Source: Spirodela intermedia
Taxonomy: Eukaryota > Streptophyta > Magnoliopsida > Alismatales > Araceae
Length of the DNA: 64,000 bases
Assembly (NCBI GenBank): GCA_902729315.2
Contig: LR746279.1
Location: forward strand, 5,001 to 69,000
Reading direction: 5' to 3'
Part shown: one piece after another, positions 22,072 through 33,194 of the stretch
Numbering within the stretch: the first letter of the stretch is position 1
Layout of the letters: the number at the start of each line of letters is the position of its first letter
Notes under the pieces: generated by a model
The model's input: the letters and a program-made list of their open reading frames with translations, nothing else
Databases searched by the model: none
Told to the model about the DNA's origin: nothing
Position numbers and translations under genes: made by a program

Positions 22072-23661
22072 TCTAAGAGCTGTCCAGTTGAAGACATTAA
22101 ATTCAGCGCTGCATGGGAGGCAACCCATGGTTTTTATTTCATTTTGTTTGATTTTTTTTTAAGCTTTATTTTTCTTAGAATTTCGCAGTACTTGTTTTTG
22201 TATTTGTTTTTTCGAAAAAGTGCAAGAGGAGGCGTGTAAGACGAAGTGGAAAATTAAAAACAAGGTTGAGGTGATATCTTTCGGAGCTTTATCATTTATG
22301 ACAACATTTTTAATGCTAAACTTTGCATATATGCATGCTTCACTTGAAAATTATATTTTCTACATATTCTGTTTCGATTTTTCTGTGTCATTGAGGACAA
22401 TGTCATTTTTAAGTTGGGGGGTGAAGTATTCATTATTAATTTATGCTGTAGGACGATTAAGAACATGTGTTTGCATTTTATTCAACTTAGAACAGCAACT
22501 AAAAAAATAAAAAAAGATCACCGAATTCGGAAAAACTGCAACATCTATTTTCTGGTTTTCTGTCAGGAACAACAGACTGTCAAAAACAGCAGACAAAAAA
22601 ACAACCCGAAATTTGAAATTATAGAGACCCTTTTCTCACATTTCAATCCCCTAGACATATATTACTGAAATTCGAAATTACAGCTATAAAGAAGATAGTT
22701 TTGATTTATTTTTGACAAATTTATTGCTGCTAAAATAGAACTGAAAACAGAAAACAGAACTGTCAGAACTATCTAATTTACAAATTTCTTACATCATATT
22801 GCATGCATGAAAAATTAAATCAATTAGATTGATTGATACCAAAAGATACTAGGAAGATTATTATTGAGTCAAAAGAATGATCTAGTAGCATGAAATGTTG
22901 GAATACTCCTTGGATACATGATAGATAACATGGATTTGATTTTACAGATTTTCACTTCATGATCTTGATGGATAATATTTACTTGATGTGAAAATTTGAT
23001 TGATCATTTGAGTTTAATGGAGATTTTTGCACCCAGATCTATAGGACTTGTGAGGAGAAATCACTTATTTCGAAAAAAAAAGAGAGAGCAATGTGAAAAA
23101 TCTAGAAACAAAGAGTACACATGGAGGGTGTGAGACATCATTCTCATTGTCGAAAATCGTGTATAGAAAAACACTTGCTGCAAAATAAGTGGATAAAGTG
23201 AAAACCCTGAAAATAAAGAGTACACATGGAGGGTGTGAGACATCATTCTTATTGTTGAAATTTATCTACAGGAAAAGCTACTTATCCACTATATATAAAG
23301 AAAGAAGAAATATAGTGTAAACTTCAAAAATCAAGCCATAGAAAAAGGGAAATGTAAGATCAATATTATTCTTGGATGAGTATTGATAATTGGAACATCT
23401 TGTAAATACATTTATAAGTAAAGAAGTGATAAAGATGTGAATAGAAGAAGTGAAGTCTAGATTGTTATTCCAAGGAGTGTTTAAATATTTAAGTGCTTGA
23501 TATCATTCTTAAATACTTGATATAAGAATCCAAAGTGTCTAAAGGTGCATCATTTCTAATTGTATTTTTTTCTGTATTGAAATATGATGTTTGAGATTTG
23601 TAAACTTTTATTTTCGTAATTCCATTGCTAAGGAACTAGCAATGATTTAAGTTGGGGGGTG
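22072..23661 (+). other. Gypsy 3' internal region with two polypurine tracts
   Basis: Noncoding, AT-rich. It has the motif GCTGTCCAGTTGAAGACATT with GGGAGGCAACCC (22079-22130), common near the 3' end of Athila/Tat-type internal regions. ATTGAGGACAATG followed by AAGTTGGGGGGTG occurs at about 22391-22424 and an equivalent AAGTTGGGGGGTG lies directly before the 3' LTR (23649-23661). The second is the functional-position polypurine tract; the first is an inner copy. Confidence 0.7.
23110..23259 (+). repeat. Two direct repeats of about 45 bp, 105 bp apart
   Basis: Both units read AAAGAGTACACATGGAGGGT, then GTGAGACATCATTCT, ATTGT and GAAA, at 23110-23154 and 23215-23259, with two or three differences. 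They lie in the untranslated 3' part of the gypsy element. Confidence 0.85.
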
Positions 23662-25301
23662 TGATAAGTCTTCATTATCATGAGTTAATAATTAGTAAAT
23701 AATATAGTTTTAGCCTTAACTCATGATAAATAGACTTATATTTGTGTTACAGTGTGGAAAGTGGTTTTCAGTTGATTAATGTGATTTTTTGGGTAATTAT
23801 GTGATTTTATACGAATTTATATGATTTTTACAGTCTTACTTTTGAGATAAATGAAGAAAAAGAAATAAAACTAAAATATTGCAAAATGGGGGGGACCCGC
23901 CGGCCAGCCGGGCCCGCAAGCAGATCGGAAGCTCAGTCAAGGAGTAGCCGTGAGCAGGGGCTCGAGCAGCTTGGACCGATAGGGGCACGTGTGCGCCACT
24001 CCCCTTCCACATCACCGATGGCTAGCCGGTTGTGGGGCAAGGAGTGGTCGTACACGCGAGAGAAAGGACTTTGTTTAGAAAGCTAACATTACTATATATT
24101 CGCCTGAAAAATCGGCGCACAACCGATGTGGGACTAAACCCGCGTCACACCTTCCTCAAAAGGGGCGGACAACCGGCGCGGGTTCGAATCCTCCCAGAGT
24201 CAAAATTCATATATTTTTATCTGATTATCGCGACTTTCCTGCAGATCGTCGGTGAAGGATTAAGCAACCAGAATCGCTGGATCATCGGCGAAAATCTCGT
24301 CAACACGATTCGCGGAGCATTGCTACTAAAATTGCTGAACGATTCGCGATAAAAGGATCGCGAATCCATCGAGTAAATCATCTTCGATTGATCAACGAAC
24401 AAGCCGTCGTCGGGAAGAGGATGATCCGCCAGGAGACGAGTCGCCACCTCCTGAGAGCGTACCAGATGCGATGAAGAGCCTCCTCTTGCTGCGTGGACCT
24501 GAGGATGAAGCTCCCTGACATGCGCCCCACCTCCATCCAGCTCTGCTCCGCCGGGTGACAGCCGCCGGAGAGCCGCAAAGTCGCTGTTTTTCCACTCCGC
24601 CGGGTGACAGCCGCCGGAGACGACTCGACGACCCATTCCATTAATCTCTAGACTTTGCGAGAAGATCTAGAGATTGCCCACGTCGTCTTTGTCCAAGGAG
24701 AGCCTTCGAGGCCATGGACACTATACGACGATCCTCCCGAACGCTCAGGATTCCGGTGCATCGCTGACGCATCGCCGTCGCGACGCCGAAACTCTGTTTT
24801 CCTACTTTAAACTTACTTTACACTTCATTTAGTGATATTTCTTTGTGATTTTAATTTACCAAAATATATTTTGTTCTATTACGATTCTTCCGGCTTTTAC
24901 AGATCTTAATTTGATTAATTAAATCGTCTGTAATCGCTTACGTAAGAATCGCCGAGCGGAACTCTATTTCTGCCCGATTCGCGTTCGCCGGGCGCTGACG
25001 TCATCTTGACGTACGCGCCCTTATTTCCCTTTTTCGTGAATTTTAAATATATTTCCTTTTTATTTCCTAGTATAAAATTCATAGAAAATCGTATTCATTG
25101 AGAAATATTCTGAATAATTACCAGATATTATATTACATCCCTGTGATCGACGTGGAAAATTACCGCTGTTTTTGGAAGTTTAATTGAATTATAATTGATA
25201 TATTTGTTCAGAAATACTTCTAAATATCTGAAAAGTCGTATTTTCTAGTTTTATAAATTTTATATTTGCGTGATTTAATATACAACGACTAAGTCACATC
25301 A
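23662..25301 (+). repeat. 3' LTR of the gypsy element
   Basis: Starts TGATAAGTCTTC, ends AAGTCACATCA, 1640 bp. It carries the same signals as the 5' LTR; the tRNA-type B box GGTTCGAATCC is intact here (24181-24191). The target duplication GGCAC follows at 25302-25306. Confidence 0.93.
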
Positions 25302-25397
25302 GGCACCAAAGTGGTTGGGTGTGTGAAGTACCATGATGGGTGACCTCTTGAGAAGTTCGGCCCAAGACAATTATCTCAAAAAAAAAAAAAAAAAAGA
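25302..25397 (+). repeat. 5S-derived unit 3, right part (tail and A-run)
   Basis: Resumes exactly where unit 3 stopped at 17731. It holds the target duplication GGCAC, the 5S-like tail (GTGGTTGGGTGTG, GATGGGTGACCTCTTGAG) and a run of A. Confidence 0.85.
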
Positions 25398-25691
25398 CCC
25401 TAAACCTTAAACCATTGGAGAAGTGCTCTGAAGTTAAGTGTGCTTGGGTGGGAGTAGTCCCCGGATGGGTGACCTCTCCTTGGAAAGTCCCCAGGTACGC
25501 ACCCAGCTCTGAAAAACAACCTACCAAGAGGCAGCCCTACGCCACTAGGTCGAGAGGCACTAATAGCATCTATCTCCGAAGAATGTGCTGATAGGCACCA
25601 AAGTGCTTGGGTGTGTGAAGTATCGGGATGGGTGACATCTCGAGAAGTTCAGCCCAAGACAGTTATCCCAAAAAAAAAACAGAAAAAAAAA
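25398..25691 (+). repeat. 5S-derived composite repeat, unit 4 (short)
   Basis: CCCTAAACCTTAAACC (25398-25413), a shortened 5S-like head (25414-25500, GAAGTTAAGTGTGCTTGGG), only about 90 bp of hairpin region, tail 25603-25669, then an A-rich end. The head resembles that of unit 3 and not that of units 1 and 2, so two head subtypes exist. Confidence 0.78.
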
Positions 25692-26251
25692 CCCTAACCC
25701 CCCTAAGTGAGAGAGTTGCCACTTGATCCCATAAGAACTCTAGAGTTAAGCATGCTCGGGTGGGAGCAGTCCCCAGATGGGTTCCCTCCATGGGAAGTCC
25801 TCAGGTACGTGCGTGTGTGTCGCGAGACGCCTACTCTACATGTACTGAAAGGCACTGCTGCATTATCGTGCTACTAGGCACGTGTTACGAACTCCTTCGC
25901 CACCATGCCAAGACGCCCCCAACTCTGAAGAACGTGCCAAGAGGCACCCTTGCCACCATGCCGAGAGGCACATGTGGCATCCATCTCACCAACAATGTGC
26001 CGACAAGCACTCAAATCTGAAGAACGAGTCGAGAGGCACCCAGCTCTGAAAAATAACTTGCCAAGAGGCAGCCTTACACCACCATGCCGAGAGGCGCTAG
26101 TGGCATCTATCTCCGAAGAATGTGCTCAGAGGCACGAAAGTGCTTGGATGTGTGAAGTACTGGGATGGGTGACCTCCCGAGAAATTTGGCCCAAGACAAT
26201 TATTTTAAAAAAAAAATTAAAAAAAAGAAAAAAATAAAAAAATAAAAATAA
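25692..26251 (+). repeat. 5S-derived composite repeat, unit 5
   Basis: CCCTAACCC then a long-type head (25698-25810; AGAGTTAAGCATGCTCGGG, GGGAAGTCCTCAGG). The hairpin region carries GUGCC-AAGA-GGCAC and related stems. Tail about 26140-26205, followed by an A-rich end. Confidence 0.78.
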
Positions 26252-26702
26252 CCCTAAAAACCCCCCTAAGTGGGAGAGTTGCCACTAGATCTCATAAGAA
26301 CTCCAGAGTTAAGCGTGCTCGACTGGGAGTAGTCCCCGGATGGGTGACCTCTCTAGGAAGTCCCCGAGCACATGTGTGTGCATCACGAGGCGCCTGCTCT
26401 GCATGTGCTGAAAGGCACCGCTACATTATCGTGCCGCCAAGCATGTGTTACGAATCCTTTCGCCACCATGTCAAGAAGAACCCAACTCTTACGAATGTCC
26501 CGAGAGTCACCGCTGCCACCATGCCAAGAGGTATGGCATCCATCTCACGAACAACATGCTGACGGGCATAGCGGAATGGGTGACGTCTCGAGAAGTTCGA
26601 CCCAAGATAGTTATCCCAAAAAAAAAAAAAAACAAAAACAAAAACAAAACAAAACCTTAAACCTTAAAACCCAAAAACCTAAACCCTAAACGGCATAGCG
26701 GA
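26252..26702 (+). repeat. 5S-derived composite repeat, unit 6, rearranged
   Basis: CCCTAAAAACCCCCC, head 26261-26370, degenerate hairpins (for example AUGCU-GACG-GGCAU, about 26557-26570), tail 26571-26617, A-rich run, then CCTTAAACC and CCTAAACCCTAAAC (about 26653-26692). A second short stretch GGCATAGCGGAATGGGTGAC repeats part of the tail just before LINE-B1 begins. Confidence 0.72.
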
Positions 26703-27062
26703 ATGGGTGACATCTCACTTGCTCAATTTTTTTCTCTCTCCTCGCGGGAGCTTCTCTCTTATCAACGTCACATTCAAACGGCGAGATCTCTCCCATCTGA
26801 CTTCAGATCGTGCTGAAACTTGTTTCATTCGATTCGTAAGATCGGAAACCATCATCATCGAGTCATCAAACGTGGAAAATGGTTGATTGATGCTCTCGGT
26901 CTCGCGATTTCTCCCTCGAGAGGTATTTTTCAGAACGTTATATTCTCGGGGTAATATCTACTGATTTACTTGGCTGAAATATTATATCCTTATATCAGTA
27001 GAATCGTATTTTCCTGATTTACAGCTTTCCCTTCTTGATCATTTTATTTTGATGCTTTGTTG

Positions 27063-29682
27063 ATGAGTAAATCATCGTTTTCATCGGCGGACCCGTGTCC
27101 GGCCGATGAGAAACCGAGGGAAGAAGCACGCTTTGGGCGTAGCAACGGTCCAAAAATCCGAACCGTCGATCGCCTGAACGGTCGATTGACGAACGATCAG
27201 GATTTTCCGTCAGCTGGAGATCCCCCGGTCCTAGAGATTGTGGCGATGCCAGCTGGCGCTGCTATTTCAACCGTTGATCTACAAATCAACGGACTGGATT
27301 TACGAGAGGAAAAGGCGCCGCAAGCAGCTGACGCCGTTTCCTCAGTTACGTGTCTGTGCCTGCATCAGCGAGAGCTGACACGCAGGGTACCAACGGGAGC
27401 TTAAATCCGTCCGTTGAAATTGAAATCAACGGAAAGGATTCGGTGCCGCAACTTTTTGCGGGCGCCGTTCTCTCGTGTGCGACGCCCATGACGTCATCTG
27501 CGTCAGAAAGGGCGGGCGCAGCAGCCCAGACAACTGGCGGCCAGACCGCGCCGGCTTACGGCGTGCTGGCCCAGACCAGGGCTGAGCCGGAGAAGGCCGC
27601 AGTAGCCGAAGCCACACTGGCCGTGGCGGCTCCGTCTCAGGCCCAGCCGGCCGAGGTTGCGCGGAGCACGGTCGTGCCTACCAAGACCACGCAGCCCAAG
27701 GGTCCGAAGGCCAAGGCTCCTAGGACCTAGGCACCGGCCCAGACTAAACCGGCCCAGATCACGCCGGCCCAGGCCTCACTGGCCCAGGCCCCACTGACCC
27801 AAGACCCACCGGCCCAGGCCGCTCAGGCCCAGACCGAGCTGGCCCAGCACACCCAAGTCCCAGACCTACCGGCCCAAACCGCTGAAACCAGAGCTGCTCA
27901 AGCCCACGCCAAGCTGACCCAGCCCACCCAGGCCCAAGCCAAGTCTTGGGCCCAGCGACTAGTAGGACAACAGCCCACTCCTACAGTGGCGAATACACCG
28001 AGATGCAAGCTACACCCCACTTATGATGACGGAATACCGTCACGGGGTTACATTGATGAAGGGAGAATGAAACTAGTTTCATTTTCCTCGAAGGAGGTCT
28101 CCCAATTGGTGGAGGCCTTCTAATTTTCATTGATAGGGCACTTCTCTACGAAACGTCCCCACCTAGATGATATTTATAGGATCTATTTGACCCCTGGAGA
28201 TTTTTAGGGTAAGGTAGTCATCGGTGCCTGTGATTATCGGAGCGTCTTTATCCGTTTTGAGCTCGAGGCTGACTATCGAAAAGCCTAGAGTAGGACCACA
28301 TGGGAGATTCAGGATACCATTATACATACATATAGATGGACCCCACAAACAGATGATATTTTCTAAGGGAAACAACCACACTCTATTCCAGTTTAGATAG
28401 GTTCTCCTAGTCTACTAGTATATTTATTCACGTCTAATGCACTTGAGTCTTTGGCAAATGCAGTCAGTACATTTATACGCTTAGATCCAGGTATTAAAAT
28501 ATTTAACCGCCCAAGTTATGCACGAGTATGTGTAGAGATAGACCTCTTGGCCCCCCTTCAGCACATAATCATTGTGCAGAATGGGGATGAGAAGATCTAT
28601 CAAACAGTTATATACAAGAGACTACCTTATTTTTGTACCCACTACACAGTGTTTGGACACACCATCCACACTTGTTAACATAAGACCATCCCATCATCTT
28701 CAGAGTATACCGTGATTTATTTATCACCCATGTCATATGATGATTATATCACTGAGGCAGGAAAGACTACACCTAGCCGCCCTCCCATATAGAGCTCGTG
28801 TGCTCCCTCTCGACCACTGTCGGTCTAGACTGGTGTCCCTTCAGCCGGTCCTAGGAGGACAACCCCACCTACATCGGTGTCACATCTTATCTCTCGAGCA
28901 TTCACATCCACCCAAAAAGGAAGGAAGATGGTAGTATGCCCAACTCCCCCCATACCAACAGGTAAGGGGAAGACAGTCGAGACATCGAATGTTTTTGAGG
29001 CTTTAGGCACCTTGATCGAGGAGGCTGATAATGTTCCCATCATAGGGAATAATATCAGCCCATGAGTTCGACGACACTCCCCTAAACAGGGGGGCCTACT
29101 ACTACTTCACCTTTAACCAGCTCCTCTCCATCCATTAGACCTTTAGCTCTTACTACCTCTCTATCACCAACTAGCTCCCCTTCATCCGTTAGACCCTCTA
29201 CACTCTCACATCTTCCATTACCTATTAGCTCCCTATCACCTAGGTCTGCCCCCTCCCACACCACACCTCACCCACCCTCCCACCCCCCTCCATCACCTGA
29301 TAGGGTCCCCGATAGGAGCCCACCAGGTAGATCCCTATCAGACCCTCCTTCTCTTTCTCTTTCTCCCTCCCTACCACCCCAACCTCCAGATCCACCATTG
29401 AGCACACCCTTAGAGAGCTCGAGGGAGCGTGAGAGCCCTAGTAGGGGAGAATGCTCGACGAATCGTCAAGTAATCTCTCTTTCATCCTCAGTGGAGGACA
29501 CTAGTGGGCGCTCTACATCGAGTGTTGAGGACTCTGGATTTGAGTCCTCATTGGATCTCTCCATTGAGGGCATTGACCTTTAGAGAGGATACCAGACAAA
29601 GATGGTAGACAGGGCTTCATGACGACGCTCTCCATATATCACGAGATCTAAGGCTCGTGACAATAGCCACCATCACTCATGA
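27063..29682 (+). pseudogene. LINE-B1 ORF1 relic
   Basis: ATG at 27063 (MSKSSFSSADPCP). The palindrome-coded repeats TVDLQING (27269-27292) and SVEIEING (27408-27432) are present. The frame is lost near 27345 (one G fewer than in the minus-strand copy), then TAG at 27728-27730 and others follow. An Ala/Gln-rich stretch (about 27730-27960), a DUF4283-like region (about 28080-28400) and a decayed CCHC knuckle (CTHYTVFGHTIHTC, about 28634-28675, second Cys changed to Tyr) are visible. The ORF1 stop TGA overlaps the ORF2 ATG as ATGA. Confidence 0.82.
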
Positions 29683-32600
29683 TACCTAGCCTTATTTAGA
29701 ACTGTCAAGGGTTGAGCAACCTCAAAACACAGTCCCACATTATTGAACTCATCAATAAGCACCGACTAGGCCTCGTCGGGCTTATTGAACCTATGATACC
29801 ATCATATCACATTCACACATTACTTAGACGCCTAGGCATGGATCAGTTTCATTCTAACCCTACGAACCACATCTGATTATTTTAGAAGAGATCATATTCT
29901 CTACAACTATTAGTTGAGGGGCCACAACATGTTACGATGAGGGTACTAGGCTCTGGCCAAGAGCTTATATTCTCGGTCATTTATGTTTCACATAGACACC
30001 AAGATCGTGAGACTCTTTAGGAAGATCTAGTATGATGTATGCGAGATTATCCTATACTAGTTGCTTCTTCGTGGTTCATAGCTGGAGATTTCAGTTGCGT
30101 ACGTAGAGTCACTGAACGTCAAGGGGGACGGGTCCCTCGGGCCCATCACATGGAGACGTTCAATGATTTTATTTTTCATGCGGCCCTCATTGAGCCTTCT
30201 ACTTTTGGCGAGGTCTGGACGTGGTGCAACAAAAGACAAAGAGGCGCAAGGATATATGAGCGCATCGATCGTTACTTCACAAATAACATTGCAATAGTAC
30301 AATGTCCCATATTAGTCACACTCCTACCTCGATATAGGTTAGATCACACGCCGATCCTTATTCTCCCTCACTCAAGAGCTAGTACCCTTTGACCCCCTTT
30401 TAGGTTTCAGAATATGTAGACTCGGCACAAAGGCTTCCAAAACTTCGTGCGAAGTCATTGGCATAGAGATATCTCAAACTCTCCTATGTAGAACCTCAAT
30501 TACAAATTGAGGAATCTCAAACTTCACCTTAAATGGTGGAACCGGCATGTATACGGAAATATCCACACCTAGGTAGACGAGTTGAAGAAAGAGCTAGCTG
30601 GGGTCGAGAGACAACTGCAAGCTCGATGGACTGATGACACTTGGGCGAGACGAGTTCGGGTGAGTGAGCAACTAGAGGAGGCTGCGTGACGACAAGAGAT
30701 ATAGTATCTCCAAAAATCACGCATTTAGTCACTACGCGAGGGTGATAGGAACACACCTTTCTTTCATGCCTCGATCGCACATTGATCTCGATCTAATTAT
30801 ACATCTCTTCTAGAGATGTATGATCAAGACACATCTCGTATGCAGGGGGTAGGAATTCCATACTTTCGTACCCTTCTTGCTTTCAAGCCGATTGAGATCT
30901 CTGAGGATATACTCTCATCGATTCCATCCTTAGTTACCCACCAGGAGATCTCATCCATTATGACCATACCTACTAGGGAAGAGATCAAAGATGTGATCTT
31001 CTTAATGAGTAGAAACCGAACACCTAGGCCTAATAGTTTTCTAGTGGATTTCTATTCAACATGTTTGGACATCGTCAGAACAGATTTAGTTCATGCCATT
31101 AAAGAATTCTTCGGCCGCAAAGTCTTTCCACGAAGTTAGAAAGCCACCTTTATTGCACTCATACCAAAGGTGGTCAACCCAACTTCTTTTAGAGATTTTT
31201 GACCCATCAACCTTTGTAATGTGTGCTATAAAGTTGTATCCAAGATCATTACAGCAGGACTGAGTGTTTTTCTTGATAGGCTCATATCTCTAAAGCAGTG
31301 CGGATTTGTTAAGGGACGACACATTTATGATAACATCATGCTAGTTCACGAACTAGCACAATCCCTTGACCAGGACATCCGTGGTTCCAATGTCATCATC
31401 AAACTAGACATGGAAAAGGCTTTTGATAGGATCGAGTAGAATCTCCTTACCGAAGTGCTTCGACGCTTCGGATTCACCGACGAGTTCATTGACTTAGTCG
31501 ATGCATGCATTAGGGAGAACCATTTCTCCTTATTAGTGAATATCACTTCCACACCTTTCTTCACGGCCATGAGAGGGTTACGGCAAGGTGATCCCCTATC
31601 ACCCACTCTCTTCATATTGGTTGAAGAAGTCCTTAGTCAAACCCTCTCCCGAGCAGTGACATGTGGGCTTATCCAACCACATCATTCGAAGAGGGGTTGT
31701 CCGATCATATCGCATTCTTTGTTTACTGATGATGCGATACTTTTCCTTAATGGGTGTGAAGCATCCATTAGGGGACTCATGACTATCATCTCGAGCTACG
31801 TGCAAGCCACAGGTCAACTCGTCAATGTCTTGAAGAGTAGCTTTATGGTGTCATCTTCTGCCACCATTAGCACCATACAACGCATACAGAACTTAATAGG
31901 GTTCTCGTGTGGTCATCTACCCTTTGATTACCTTGGATGCCCCATCATCCTCGGACGCACTCGGGTTCATTACTTTGATTCTTTTTTGTGCAAGTTGAGG
32001 AAGAAACTTGAAGGATGAAAGCTTCAGCTTCTATCCTCAAGTGGTCGCATCCAATTGATACGTCTTGTCCTCATGAGTATGCCCTTGCACCTACTTGCGG
32101 TACATGGGGTACCGGACACCGTCTTATGATCTGTGAGGTGGATTTGTACCTCCTTCTTATGAGGTGGTCAACTCGACGGGCCTCATTGTCAACGCCGAGT
32201 TTCTTAGGAGAAAGTATGCCGACCGATGAACGAGGGTGGCCTAGGGATTAGACGCTCTGAAGATATTCTCGATATACTTCAGAATAAACTCGTATGGCAG
32301 ATGAGAACGACGAGATCACCCCTAGGGACCTTTGTGCTAGACAAATATGGCGATTGGGCTAGCCAACTGACCGACATAAAAGAAGAAAAGTGATGGGCAG
32401 ATTGGCAAAGACATTGGTTGCAGATGAGGCCTTTAATCCGATGACGAGTAGGACGAGGCACTATCAATGCTTGGTATGACACTTAGCTTGCGGATACTCC
32501 CTTGGCCTCCTTCACCTCTTTTATGTCATCCTGGCTTGTCTCACGGTGGCTCAGCTTCTCGATGGAGATACTAATGTATTGCTTGAGAGGCACGAACTCT

Positions 32601-33194
32601 CATTAGATTTACTACTAGAGATCTCGTTGATAGAGTTGAGCCCTAGTGATAATCATTCCATCTAGACTCTTACTCTAGATGGGCATTTTTCTTGTAATTC
32701 TTCTTGGAATTACTTTAAAAATCGTTCCGCAAAATAGTTTTGGGGAGATCTCATTTGGCACTCTACTATCGTACCTCGAGTCTCTTTCTTTATGTGGAAA
32801 TTGATGCACCGCGGACTTCCTACAGATGATCGTATGTCCATCATAGGACATAACATCTATTCCAAATGTCATTGTTGTCCCATCACTCCGAGTAGTAAAA
32901 CTATGGGCCACTTATTTTTTCATAGTGTTGTTGTTATAGAATGTTGGAATCAACTCTTACTAAATTAGTCCCTAGTATTTCATCCTTCTCCATCTCTTAC
33001 ACCCCTAGAGATATTTAGGAGAGTCTTTGATTTGCTTCAAAGCTCTAGGGGCAGCCCCTACCTACGTATTTCCATAGCATATATGTTATGGGAGATATCA
33101 AAAGGGCAAAATCTCTCTTGTTTTGCAAGCCAGTAGATGCACGCACCAGAGATCATGAGACACGTCACACAATGGCTGCAAAGTACCCATCCCT
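29679..33194 (+). pseudogene. LINE-B1 ORF2 relic, RNase H missing
   Basis: Open stretches: endonuclease core 30039-30392 (AGDFSCV, YERIDRYF, YRLDHTPIL), RT 31221-31439 (QCGFVKGRHIYDNIMLVHE, KLDMEKAFDRIE) and 31455-32018 (GLRQGDPLSPTLFILVEEVL; the catalytic FADD reads FTDD). APGPDGF has decayed to TPRPNSF. Many TGG codons are TAG or TGA and several CAG codons are TAG, including three stops shared with LINE-B3 and LINE-B4. The copy is dead and cut before RNase H. Confidence 0.85.

Larger units (their letters stand above)
17732..25301 (+). mobile_element. Gag-only Ty3/gypsy LTR retrotransposon (large non-autonomous derivative)
   Basis: Two LTRs of 1640 bp each (17732-19371, 23662-25301) flank 4290 bp of internal DNA. 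A perfect 5 bp target duplication GGCAC lies at 17727-17731 and 25302-25306. The tRNA-Asp-type primer site and the purine tract are present. Internal DNA encodes a long gag-like ORF and a small unknown ORF, but no protease, RT, RNase H or integrase, so it would need enzymes from a relative. Athila/Tat-group affinity is suggested by the primer site and by the motif GGGAGGCAACCC (about 22118-22129) upstream of a long 3' region. The LTRs differ at about a dozen sites in the first 340 bases, mostly C/T changes, so the insertion is not recent. Confidence 0.93.
26703..33194 (+). mobile_element. LINE-B1: second L1-type LINE family, decayed, 3' end lost
   Basis: The leader starts near 26713 with TTGCTCAATTTTTTTCTCTC, like LINE-A2. 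ORF1 27063-29682 and ORF2 29679 onward are readable by comparison with LINE-A but hold many stops and frameshifts. The copy stops at about 33194, in the region between zf-RVT and RNase H, where it joins a second ORF1 fragment (LINE-B2). Family B resembles family A throughout but is clearly diverged. Confidence 0.88.

Noticed and set aside
22220-22668. Two overlapping open frames in the gypsy 3' region
   Set aside because: AT-rich, no motif, and they run through the inner polypurine tract.
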